Shown here one piece after another: positions 1-7,099 of a stretch of DNA of 64,000 nucleotides; position 1 is the stretch's first letter; every line of letters begins with the position of its first letter. The position numbers were made by a program, and so were the translations under genes. The notes beneath the pieces were generated by a model that was given only the letters and a program-made list of their open reading frames with translations, did no database searches and was not told where the DNA came from. This DNA comes from Halalkalicoccus jeotgali B3 (GTDB taxonomy: Archaea > Halobacteriota > Halobacteria > Halobacteriales > Halalkalicoccaceae): the NCBI RefSeq assembly GCF_000196895.1, contig NC_014299.1, positions 186,001 through 250,000 of the forward strand. The letters are read 5' to 3'.

Positions 1-67
1 TCCGGGCAAGGAACCGGGCAGTGATCTTGAGTACAAGATTGAGTATTCCGGGACGGGGGACGAATGA
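1..67 (+). CDS. C-terminal end of a gene starting before the window
   Basis: An open frame (phase starting at base 2) runs in from the left edge and stops with TGA at 65-67. It encodes a short acidic tail that ends in the residues YSGTGDE. The stop overlaps the ATG of the next gene as ATGA, the same coupling seen at the next two junctions, which supports this as the true end of an upstream operon member. No family can be assigned from 21 residues. Confidence 0.5.
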   Translation, partial: PGKEPGSDLEYKIEYSGTGDE

Positions 68-450
68 CCCCCGACCTCAGTGAGAGTGATCGGGCGCTGG
101 TCCGGGGAATCGTGTACGAACTCGACGGGCTCGACGGTGATGAGGACCGCCTGTCACTTGTCCACGCCCTGCTGCTCGCGAACGACCTCGAGCCCAACGA
201 GGACGTGGTCTACGTCCGCGGCGAGGACGGCGCTCTGCGACTCGACACCCTCCGTGACGACGCCGACGCTGAGGCGGCCCTCCAGCACGCTCGTGAGATG
301 GTCGCCTACGCTGGCGAGATCCAGGACGACGAGCTGGAGATGGCCCTCAACGGCTCGATTCGCCGGCGGGCGGACCTTCCCCTCTCGGTTCGGCTTCGCG
401 ACCGTCTAGTCGGCGCGTGGGATCGATTGACTGGAGGCCTGTCCCGATGA
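64..450 (+). CDS. Hypothetical acidic protein, 128 aa
   Basis: Family not recognised. It is a soluble, acidic, alpha-rich-looking protein with no membrane segment and no cysteine pairs. Codon choice is GC-rich at third positions, as in genuine haloarchaeal genes. The start is fixed by the ATGA overlap with the upstream frame (64-67), and its stop overlaps the next ATG in the same way (447-450). It is therefore translationally coupled inside a run of small genes that lies just upstream of the mobilization region, and it may belong to plasmid or mobile-element housekeeping. That role is only inferred from position. Confidence 0.7.
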   Translation: MTPDLSESDRALVRGIVYELDGLDGDEDRLSLVHALLLANDLEPNEDVVYVRGEDGALRLDTLRDDADAEAALQHAREMVAYAGEIQDDELEMALNGSIRRRADLPLSVRLRDRLVGAWDRLTGGLSR

Positions 451-650
451 CCCACGACTTCGCGACCCGTGGCGAGGGCGTCGCGACGCCCGCTGCTGTG
501 ACTGTCAGCAGCATTAACACCAGTCTTCTCTCCGTTCAAGATCGCCCCACTGACCGCGGTGAGAGTCCGCGGAAGGGGCGTCTTCGCGATCTGGATCGGC
601 AGCTGACCAATTGCAATTGCGATTACAATTACGATTACGATCAACCATGA
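447..650 (+). CDS. Small hypothetical protein with NC/DY repeat tail, 67 aa
   Basis: This short gene is linked by ATGA overlaps at both ends (447-450 and 647-650), which is the main argument that it is real. The body is basic and low in complexity. The C-terminus alternates Asn/Asp with Cys/Tyr (NCNCDYNYDYD), encoded by a six-base alternating repeat at about 609-642. Two tail cysteines could bind metal or form disulfides, but the tail could also simply reflect repeat expansion. No homologous family is recognised. Confidence 0.5.
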   Translation: MTHDFATRGEGVATPAAVTVSSINTSLLSVQDRPTDRGESPRKGRLRDLDRQLTNCNCDYNYDYDQP

Positions 651-1117
651 ATTCGAACCGCGAACTCGACCAGGAACAAGTTGATTTGCTTTATGACCAC
701 CGGCGGATGAAAGACCGCGGCGAGGATCCAGTCCTCGTTAGCGAGCAGTCGGTTGACGCGATTCGCGAGGTTCTCGGGACTTCGCTCGGCCAGCGCGGCG
801 TCGCCGACCCCGACAGTCTCGATCTCGACGCCCTCGCGGGGCAATTTATCGCGATGGACAGAGACGAGGCAAACGAGACCGTGACGGCCCTCTCCCAGCA
901 GCCCGAGACGGGTGGGGCCAGTCCGGAGTTGCTCGAGGACAACGACGAGGGGAGTGTTGAGGACCTCACGGCCGAGGAGCGCAACACCGCCCGCGAGAAG
1001 CTTGAAAGCGCGCAGAGGATGGAGACTCGCGCCCCCCAATATGCCGAGGCCCAGCGCCAGGAGGCAGCGGACATCCTCAACACCTCCCACGAGGACATCG
1101 ACCTCGAGGCGCTCTAG
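647..1117 (+). CDS. Hypothetical acidic helical protein, 156 aa
   Basis: An upstream in-frame ATG at 611 exists, but ATG 647 is preferred because it forms an ATGA overlap with the preceding stop. The product is soluble, very acidic and probably mostly helical, with no cysteines or membrane segments. The C-terminal third is rich in Glu, Ala and Arg and looks like an amphipathic helix. No function can be named. It is the fourth gene of the ATGA-chained operon and is followed 8 bp later by the zinc-finger microprotein. Confidence 0.7.
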   Translation: MNSNRELDQEQVDLLYDHRRMKDRGEDPVLVSEQSVDAIREVLGTSLGQRGVADPDSLDLDALAGQFIAMDRDEANETVTALSQQPETGGASPELLEDNDEGSVEDLTAEERNTAREKLESAQRMETRAPQYAEAQRQEAADILNTSHEDIDLEAL

Positions 1118-1125
1118 CGCCCCGA

Positions 1126-1248
1126 ATGAGCGCGGATACTCCCGGCCTCTCGGAGCTACTCGTCGACAAAGTGGTTCCGTGTCCTGAGTGCGGTCGCCCC
1201 TTCATCCAAGAAAATGCGATGAAGGTCCACCGCTCGAGCACGCACTGA
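1126..1248 (+). CDS. C2H2 zinc-finger microprotein, 40 aa
   Basis: The 40-residue product carries one classical zinc finger, spaced C-x2-C-x12-H-x4-H, within CPECGRPFIQ...HRSSTH. The finger fills the C-terminal half and ends on the last residue, so the whole protein is essentially one finger plus a short helix. It starts 8 bp after the preceding stop and closes the operon that begins before base 1. Haloarchaeal single-finger proteins of this size are thought to be nucleic-acid or protein binding regulators. A role in controlling the neighbouring mobilization genes is possible but inferred. Confidence 0.7.
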   Translation: MSADTPGLSELLVDKVVPCPECGRPFIQENAMKVHRSSTH

Positions 1249-1436
1249 GTCGTTCCCGATGACCCCTGACGGGCGAGGGACTGTGTTCGTCGAGGTAGGA
1301 CTCCGTCAGGCCCGGCCCGTGGGCCTGGATCAATCACGGGCATCGCTTCCATCGTTGCTAACTCATTAGCCGCCTCTCGGGGGCCACCCTCCCGGCAGGC
1401 GGTCCACTCGTGTTAGGCGGTATGACTACTGTCCCG

Positions 1437-1508
1437 TAGCGGCGCGAGAATCCCCGTCTCGGAGCGGCCGAAGGCCGCGAGAATACGGCGTTTCTTGGAG
1501 CGCCGCTA
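1437..1508. ncRNA. Candidate structured RNA, cloverleaf-like, 72 nt
   Basis: A perfect 9-bp closing stem pairs TAGCGGCGC (1437-1445) with GCGCCGCTA (1500-1508). Inside it are a 5-bp stem CGAGA/TCTCG (1445-1449 with 1457-1461, sharing base 1445 with the outer stem) and a 6-bp stem GCGGCC/GGCCGC with a GAA loop (1464-1478). A weaker AGAA/TTCT stem lies near 1480-1497. The size resembles a tRNA, but no T-loop or D-loop consensus is present, so I do not call a tRNA. It could be a small RNA, a replication or transfer structure, or an IS terminus. The strand is unknown. Confidence 0.4.
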
Positions 1509-1541
1509 GGGTTCCGGTTACAGCTGGCCTATCATCATGAC

Positions 1542-1560
1542 TGATATGCCAGACATATCA
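1542..1560. repeat. 7-bp inverted repeat TGATATG-N5-CATATCA
   Basis: A perfect palindrome with a 5-bp spacer upstream of the mobilization genes. It is a plausible dimeric-protein binding site. No partner gene can be assigned. Confidence 0.5.
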
Positions 1561-1682
1561 GGACGCCTGCCGACCCTAGTAGGTTGGGTGGAGGGGGTAA
1601 GTTTCGACCTTACTGTAAGCTTGCACTCAGACGCCGACGGCTGTAGGGAGAATTGAGGGGGGAAGTTTTCTATCAGCGATAT

Positions 1683-1897
1683 GGTATGCGGGCGGACTTA
1701 GACAGGGCCGGGTATGCCATCGTCTGAGGCCGACGGGGCCGAAACTTACTAGGTACTGTACCACATTGGTATCTACTGTGGTAGAATTGGTATGAAACCG
1801 ACAGATGAGAGGTGAATTGAGAAGAAACCAATGCGAATTTTAGCTTGCCTACCGCTCCGCTCACCAGCAAAACCACCACTTAGCCAGCCCGCATACC
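1683..1897 (+). promoter_or_regulatory. Candidate oriT / MobC operator region
   Basis: GGTATGCGGG (1683-1692) and its perfect inverse CCCGCATACC (1888-1897) flank the segment, and another GGTATGC lies at 1711. A TACCACA/TGTGGTA hairpin arm pair sits at 1759-1765 and 1777-1783. The segment ends 25 bp before the MobC-like start. A diverged inverted copy at 18.5-18.74 kb keeps the GGTATGC-type sites and a hairpin at the same place with different bases (CACATT/AATGTG), which suggests selection on structure. Placement beside mobC and a relaxase gene is what is expected of an origin of transfer. No nick site has been shown. Confidence 0.45.
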
Positions 1898-1922
1898 CAC
1901 CCCTCAAAGAACTAACCAACAC

Positions 1923-2390
1923 ATGAGCAGAGACACAGTCATCAGCGTCTACGTATCAGAATCAGAGAAGAATCACCTCAAGAGCGAGGCCAACGATGCA
2001 GGAGAAACACTCTCCAGCTATGTCTACAAGCTCATGCAGGCCGAGCGCCAACGCCAGAATCTGGATCAATCGGCTACAGAGCTATCCGCCGAGGAACGCA
2101 TCGAGGCCTTGATCGCTGAAGGGACAGATGCCCTCGAGGAAATCGCCGAAGACATACGAGACATGAACGCTCGTGCCGGGACCTACTCAGTCGCGAACTT
2201 CGAGCTGCTGAAACAGAACTACCCGGATGCTCGTCGACGTGAGGTACTTCAGACGGGTGCTCGCCGGCTTCGCTACCCGCTTGAGGAACATACTGATCTC
2301 TCGAGTGAGGAGTCGAACAGTGCCGACTCAGACGCTGAAACCGACGATAAAGACGATGATGGACCGACGGAAGTCGATGACCTCCTATGA
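1923..2390 (+). CDS. MobC-like ribbon-helix-helix mobilization accessory protein, 155 aa
   Basis: The N-terminus (residues 4-40) has the pattern of plasmid MobC/RHH proteins. A beta strand (VISVYVSESEKN) is followed by a helix, a turn with GETLSSYV and a second helix. Such proteins bind oriT DNA and assist the relaxase. The middle is helical and the C-terminus a low-complexity acidic tail typical of haloarchaea. The gene follows the repeat-rich 1683-1897 region, and its stop overlaps the relaxase start (ATGA at 2387-2390), so the two are co-translated. A broken second copy on the minus strand at 18221-18499 retains the first two thirds but has ATA instead of ATG. Assignment rests on the fold pattern and gene order. 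Confidence 0.7.
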   Translation: MSRDTVISVYVSESEKNHLKSEANDAGETLSSYVYKLMQAERQRQNLDQSATELSAEERIEALIAEGTDALEEIAEDIRDMNARAGTYSVANFELLKQNYPDARRREVLQTGARRLRYPLEEHTDLSSEESNSADSDAETDDKDDDGPTEVDDLL

Positions 2391-2908
2391 CGACGTTTCT
2401 CCAGACGGAGTATCGTGATTCTGGCGCAGGGAAACTCATGGCATACATCGGCAGAGAGGGAGATACACCGGTTCACGACAGAGCCGGCCGCCTCATATCC
2501 AACAAGCAGAAAGAGCGATTCGTCGAAAAGAGCGAACGTCACCAATTCGAGAGACACATGATAATCAGCCCAGAGAACGGAAATGACCTCTCAAACGATG
2601 AGATCGGCAAAGAGACGCGCCGAACAATGGAACAGTTCACGAAAAACCGACCCACGGTGACCTACGCGTATAGTGTTCATCGGGATACTGAACACCCGCA
2701 CGCTCACGTTGCCATGACGGGTGAGAAGACGGACCTCTACATGGATCGTGGTGACGTCGAGAATGTCCGAGAGACGGCCAATGAGCGGATGGTCGAACGA
2801 GAGAGGTACAAACACCGCCGACAGGAGAAAGAGCGTGCGAACGAACGTGATTCGCGAGAGCGGGAGCAAGAACTAGAGGACGAATTAGAGATTGAGAGGG
2901 GCCGCTAA
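2387..2908 (+). CDS. Relaxase / mobilization nuclease-like protein, 173 aa
   Basis: The central part matches the relaxase core. ERHMIISPENG is the first strand, then comes a helix, then VHRDTEHPHAHVAMTG carries the metal-binding HxH signature of MOBP/MOBQ-type relaxases. Candidate nucleophilic tyrosines lie near the N-terminus (TEYRD and LMAYIGREG). The C-terminal 50 residues are a charged Arg/Glu helix. Relaxases nick oriT, stay covalently attached to the strand, and are handed to a coupling protein. This one is short but keeps the core. It overlaps mobC by ATGA, and its stop lies one base before the coupling-protein start, giving an order as in bacterial mobilizable elements. Which tyrosine acts cannot be told from sequence alone. 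Confidence 0.75.
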   Translation: MTTFLQTEYRDSGAGKLMAYIGREGDTPVHDRAGRLISNKQKERFVEKSERHQFERHMIISPENGNDLSNDEIGKETRRTMEQFTKNRPTVTYAYSVHRDTEHPHAHVAMTGEKTDLYMDRGDVENVRETANERMVERERYKHRRQEKERANERDSREREQELEDELEIERGR

Positions 2909-2909
2909 G

Positions 2910-4504
2910 ATGGTGCTTGGAACCCTCCTCAATCTGACGGCGGTAGCCGCCATGTTAGCCTACGTAAGCAAAGTTAAAGGATTCTCCCCTGTCGGTCCCT
3001 ACGATGCATGGCGGGTGATTACGGCCCCGCTACGCGACGTCAATAGAGCACTCACACCCCTAGCAGCCATCATCGGGTGGTTCGTGGCCCTTTGGTTGGC
3101 TGACGTAACCGGCGCGATATGGCTTACTGTCGCCCTGTTCTTCGGTATCGGTGGGGCATTGCTCTATGAGACGATTCGAGTTGGAATACCCACGGCTATC
3201 GGCGCGACTATCGGCCTTGTATCGGGTCTAACGAGCGACGTTAGGCCCGATCGGGATAACTTCTCACTCCCATTGACTATCTACGAATCGCAGGCTGACG
3301 ACGTGAGCGAGTGGACAGACGGCGCTATGCACGTTCCACGTCGTTCGTTGCTGACTCTTGGAGCGAGTGGAGCCGGCAAGAGTGAGACACTAAAGCACTT
3401 CGTCGATCAGCTCCAGGCCGACCCGAGTGAGCCTGTGGTAGTGTTCGACATGAAGCGAGATTACCAAGCATTCCTCAAGGAACGCGGTGCGTCCATGATC
3501 CGCCTCTCATCCCAGGGTTCGAGCACAGAGATAGGGTCACCGATCGCGTGGAACATCTTCGCGGAAATGGAAACTGAGGCTGACGCCGACGAGATTGCAA
3601 GGTCACTGTTTCCAAAGGGACGCGACCAGAACAATTTCTTCGATACGGCAGGCCGCCAGCTATTTGCCGCGAACCTGAAGTACCTGAAACGTGAGCTCGA
3701 CAATCCGACGAACGCCGACCTCGTGCGCTACTGGCAACGCGCCAGTCCTAAGAAAATGCACGAGAACCTTAGCAGAGACGGCCACGAGGACCTAACGGCA
3801 GCTGCGAGTGCGATTGACCCGGAGACGGCCAAACAGCCGGGGGAGTGTTCTCAAGCGCCCAGCAACAAGTTCAAGACCTCTTTGTGGGTGACTTCGCGAA
3901 GTCCGGCGACTTCTCGATTCGTGAGTACATGGCGAATCCGCAAGGCCGTATTCTCGTACTCGACTACCCGACGCGCCAGAGCGAGACGATCGCGCCCGTG
4001 TTCCGCTACCTGATAGATGAATCCATCAAACACGGGATGTCTGACCCGCGTCGGTCGGCGTACTACCTACTCGACGAGATAGAGCATATGGGCGTGTCTA
4101 TCAGCCGACTCGGAGAGCTGATAAACGTCGGCCGGGGGAACAACTGTCAGGCGATACTCTCCCTACAGAGTGTCGCGCAGCTCCAGGACACGTACGGCCG
4201 CGAGAGAGCGAACGCGCTACTCTCGGGGATGGTTACGGTAATCGGCCTTCGGACGGCCGACGAACCGTCAGTGGACTTCCTACGGGAAACGGTCGGTACG
4301 GAGTTCAACGAGTACACCGGCCACGTTGAGCGGAAAGAAGCGCCGTTAGGTGGCGGTATGGTTGAGACGTCGCGAGAAATGAAAACTGAGGAAGAACACA
4401 AGTTCGCGAAGGGCGACCTTCGGAGCTTCGACGCGGGGGAGGCGGTAATTTGTCGACAGGGTAAAGGCTACGTCCATGGCCGGATTCGTATGCTTGAGGA
4501 GTAG
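2910..4504 (+). pseudogene. VirD4/TraG-type coupling ATPase with one frameshift
   Basis: Restored, this is a 531-residue type IV coupling protein. Three to four N-terminal membrane segments come first, then Walker A (GASGAGKSETLK, about residue 150), then Walker B (YYLLDEIEHMG) in the second half, and a C-terminal domain. Such ATPases recruit the relaxase-DNA complex and pump DNA. The first frame (ATG 2910) runs out at 4013. The second frame takes over at 3845. The break is a run of five G at 3839-3843, and one more G restores AKQPGGVFSSAQQQ. A homopolymer error in the assembly, a true mutation or programmed slippage are all possible. The TTG at 2892 is less likely as start than ATG 2910. A fragment of a second copy lies at 18051-18220. 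Confidence 0.75.
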
Positions 4505-4558
4505 CTCGGGATAACAGACAATGCCAACATCTATTATGATGTGGTTCGTAACATCAAT

Positions 4559-4870
4559 ATGTCCGGGGACGAGGCCACACTCATACTCAGTGAATCACTC
4601 GACTTCCCCGAGACAGGGCGGATCGTTCGGATGAATGTGTGGTCTGTCCCGGCGTCAGACGCCTATCCAGATGGCATCAAATACCGGTTGCACTACGGGA
4701 CAGGTGAGGGAGAGACGATCCTCCGCTACGATAACTCACACGCCGATACGAAAGGCCACGAACGCCACACGGCCGATGGAGTGGATGGTACCTACGAATA
4801 CCCAGGCGACTACAAAGCCGTCTTAGAACGGTTCAGAACAGAGGTCGAAAATCATGAACGCACCGACTAA
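4559..4870 (+). CDS. TumE-family toxin, 103 aa
   Basis: The product matches the TumE family of archaeal toxin-antitoxin systems. A beta-rich N-terminal half includes IKYRLHYG, followed by the conserved RYDNSHADTKGHERHT core and a C-terminal helix. It partners the HVO_A0114-type DNA-binding protein that follows, overlapping it by 17 bases. A GTG at 4541 would add six residues, but ATG 4559 is preferred. The pair directly follows the coupling-protein gene, a position expected for a stabilising module on a mobile element. A second diverged pair is at 16667-17479. Biochemical activity is not established from sequence. Confidence 0.75.
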   Translation: MSGDEATLILSESLDFPETGRIVRMNVWSVPASDAYPDGIKYRLHYGTGEGETILRYDNSHADTKGHERHTADGVDGTYEYPGDYKAVLERFRTEVENHERTD

Positions 4871-5255
4871 CCACAACAGCGCCCCAATGCACCGAACGCT
4901 GACCGTTCGTGTCGCCTCGCCGAGCAACGCCTTCGAGAAGGTTGGCGAGCGTTTCGAGGCGCTCGACCGAGGCGAAGATATTGATCCGCTTTACGAGATC
5001 ACGTTTCAGCGAGAGGAGGATTTACAGCGGCTTCTCTCGGCAAATAACATTCAGATGCTCCGATCAATTGCCCGCGAGTCGCCTGAGAGCATTCGAGCAC
5101 TTGCCCGTGGAGTTGGGCGTGATATCCGGCAGGTTCACGACAACCTCCAAGAACTCGAAAGTTACGGACTCGTCGAGATCGAGGACGAGGGGCGTTCACG
5201 GCGGCCCTCAGTTTGGTATGATGATATCGAGATCAAGGTACCTATCGCTCCGTGA
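4854..5255 (+). CDS. HVO_A0114-family winged-helix antitoxin (TumA type), 133 aa
   Basis: After an N-terminal strand (LTVRVASPSN) and a helical linker comes a winged HTH at about residues 60-115 (ESIRALARGVGRDIRQVHDN, then a short wing). The C-terminal strand ends in IEIKVPIAP, as in haloarchaeal HVO_A0114 proteins. This is the putative DNA-binding partner that neutralises TumE and represses the operon. The frame overlaps the toxin by 17 bases, and ATG 4887 (MHRTLTV) is an alternative start. The toxin-first order is the same in the second copy at 17030-17479. Confidence 0.75.
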   Translation: MNAPTNHNSAPMHRTLTVRVASPSNAFEKVGERFEALDRGEDIDPLYEITFQREEDLQRLLSANNIQMLRSIARESPESIRALARGVGRDIRQVHDNLQELESYGLVEIEDEGRSRRPSVWYDDIEIKVPIAP

Positions 5256-5283
5256 TCTGCGGACCCATTTTGGTGCTACTGTG

Positions 5284-5356
5284 GGGTTGCACGTACAGAA
5301 AACCCGATCCCGACTTTTGCACAATATCCGAGTGTCTTGATATGCAAAATCAGACT
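5284..5356. repeat. TTGCACA hairpin element, copy 1 (mate at 8942-9017)
   Basis: About 73 bp similar to 8942-9017. GGTTGCACG leads to a near-palindrome, TTTTGCACA...TATGCAAAA. It abuts the truncated end of the TrkA-like gene, as if it were an IS terminus or MITE that cut the gene off. No transposase accompanies it. Confidence 0.55.
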
Positions 5357-5809
5357 CTTAGTCTGTTGGTTTTGCGTGTAATCTTGGATGGTAAGATCCG
5401 TTGTACGGTCAAGTGCCCATTCAATAACTGGCGTCAATGCTCGATTCAATAGTTGGCTACGAGCGAGAAGAATAATCCCGATAACGCCACCGATAACGTA
5501 GATGAGAGTAAGAATGTTTTCGCCCTCGGCGTTGGTGAACGACAGAAGGAGCGACCCAAGCATACTCACAATCCCGATGCTTCCGAGTCGGATGAGCCAG
5601 ATGACAATGGTTCGTCTGCTTGGGTCTGAGACCGTAAACTCTGCTTCTTCGGTCGTGTACCCCGCTCCCGAAAATGCTGATGCTGCCTGAAATGAGGCCA
5701 CGTCCGGTGAGATACCAGTCATTCGGAGTGCAATCGCTCCGATCCGGGTCACGAGTAGTACGAGGGCAAAGATGATGAAAACGGACAGGATTTGATTTGT
5801 CGCTACCAT
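5352..5809 (-). pseudogene. Truncated TrkA/RCK-type membrane protein
   Basis: From ATG 5809 (MVATNQIL) the product shows membrane segments and the motif SAFSGAGYTTEEAEF, as in haloarchaeal TrkA-associated membrane proteins. Two more hydrophobic segments follow, then a polar segment (LTPVIEWALDRTTDLTIQDY) where the cytosolic RCK/TrkA-C domain should begin. That domain is missing. The frame instead runs through the 5284-5356 repeat to a stop at 5276. The gene was probably cut by the repeat-bearing element. Family identity is moderately certain, the truncation more so. Confidence 0.55.
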
Positions 5810-5999
5810 GAGATGGTGTTCTACAGCGAACTGTAAAAATACGCAGTCCCCATTCAACGGGATCGCTATCTTAGCAGACTCTACTCACCGACCACCGTAC
5901 TCTGAATTCGTGTTGATACCCTCTCATCACCCATGCTTTGTTGTACAACCAGCTGCCCATCTTCCAACCGGAAACTCAGTAAAATCAGTGACGCGGATC

Positions 6000-6278
6000 T
6001 CAATCGTCGGCAGTATATGCACCACCACGATGTTTGATCCGGGCGACGATCATGTCCGTGTTCGAATGGTCAAAGGTCGTTGACAGCCGAAAACCGCCAA
6101 CTCTGACCTTCTTATAAGGACTGTTCTGCATCGGCTCTCCATACTCCGGCGGGTCTCGCCATGGCGACTCGCAAATCTCATCGAGCTTCTTGCGGATTTG
6201 CTGCTGGTCATCGCGTTCGAGCTTTTCGAAATCGTCGCGCGCCTGTGACGTGAATCGCCACGTCCACTCATCGCTCAT
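6000..6278 (-). CDS. RelE/ParE-family toxin, 92 aa
   Basis: Small basic-acidic RelE-fold protein. WRFTSQARDDFEKLERDDQQ forms the N-terminal strand and helix, and KKVRVGGFRLSTTFDHS...MIVARIKHRGGAY gives the beta sheet and a C-terminal HRGGAY tail typical of RelE relatives that cleave ribosome-bound mRNA. It starts six bases after the stop of the RHH antitoxin, so the two form one operon with the antitoxin first. Confidence 0.8.
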   Translation of the reverse strand: MSDEWTWRFTSQARDDFEKLERDDQQQIRKKLDEICESPWRDPPEYGEPMQNSPYKKVRVGGFRLSTTFDHSNTDMIVARIKHRGGAYTADD

Positions 6279-6284
6279 TCGAGT

Positions 6285-6587
6285 CTACTCCTCTTCGGAG
6301 CTTTCGGTGGTATCGAGATCGAACTCGTCGATGATCTCCTCACGAGAATAAGTCTCGCCGTCCCGGATCTCGCGTTCGGCGCGGGCGAGTGCGGACAACT
6401 CGTCACGGTCGAACGTAGGGTTTTCGACTGAATCACGGAGCACGTGCCGAATGTACTCTGAACGGGAATTGAATCCCCGTCCTTGCCACACATCGTCGAT
6501 CTGTTCAAGGAACGTCGGGGTGACACGGACGTTGATTTGCGGACGCTCATCACCATCACTGGGTTTAGTTGGCGATGCGTCTGACAT
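6285..6587 (-). CDS. Ribbon-helix-helix antitoxin, 100 aa
   Basis: Residues 17-52 form an RHH DNA-binding domain (INVRVTPTFLEQIDDVWQGR...NSRSEYIRHVLRD). The acidic C-terminus (EREIRDGETYSREEIIDEF) is the likely toxin-neutralising segment. It lies immediately upstream of the RelE-like toxin and, as is usual for type II systems, probably represses its own promoter in the 6588-6700 region. Confidence 0.8.
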   Translation of the reverse strand: MSDASPTKPSDGDERPQINVRVTPTFLEQIDDVWQGRGFNSRSEYIRHVLRDSVENPTFDRDELSALARAEREIRDGETYSREEIIDEFDLDTTESSEEE

Positions 6588-7099
6588 ACGTGTGTATTAC
6601 AATGGCGATACAAATAGAGCTGTCGCTGCATGCAAGCCCCACGTCTGACTGACTGGTATGGTTTCAGCCGGTTTCAACAGAATGGGATAGTCGAAGTTGT
6701 CTTAACAGTCACAGCACCCCCTCCCCCTTTCACCGACCCGTTCTCACCGCTCAAAGAGATGACAGAGTACTCGCGCAGCGCGGACATCGCCCCAAAGTAG
6801 AGTGTGGTTGGATGTGCTCTATTGAAAATGCGGTACAGCAGCGGAGTCAAGAAAATTTTGCGTCGAGAATTCACGAATTTCTACTGGGAAGTGGCGTAAT
6901 TCCTCTCCATTTTGACGATGAACCACGAACTCATCTCGAAACGAGTATATTCGTGACTAAGGAGTGTGGATATTACCGAACAGCAACCGTTGAAATCGGC
7001 AAATCGCCACGCTGTCTTCCATTTTCAATAGAACACTTAATAGGACTTTGCAAGGACAAGCCACACCATCATGCAGACGGCTGTTTAGTACTGATCGTT
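6588..7099. other. Intergenic region between RHH antitoxin and alcohol dehydrogenase
   Basis: It should contain the divergent promoters of both neighbours. The frame upstream of the dehydrogenase is open from 6812, but its sequence is AT-rich, lacks protein-like composition and is not part of the enzyme family. A C-tract and T-rich stretch lie near 6714-6730. Nothing else is recognised. Confidence 0.6.

Larger units (their letters stand above)
1249..1922. other. Non-coding tract between small-gene operon and mobilization genes
   Basis: No convincing gene is seen in about 670 bp. The tract is dense in inverted repeats. CCGCCT/AGGCGG repeats lie around 1369-1431, a nested cloverleaf-like fold at 1437-1508, a TGATATG/CATATCA palindrome at 1542-1560, and an oriT-like repeat set at 1683-1897. 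The last part (from about 1675) recurs as a diverged inverted copy at 18.5-18.76 kb. Functionally this is the most structured intergenic region in the left part. Confidence 0.7.

Noticed and set aside
1437-1508. A tRNA gene
   Set aside because: Length and cloverleaf shape fit, but no T-loop (GGTTC-A) or D-loop consensus and the closing stem is 9 bp, not 7.
6812-7099. N-terminal extension of the alcohol dehydrogenase
   Set aside because: In frame but not similar to the enzyme family and of different composition. ATG 7100 begins the conserved domain.
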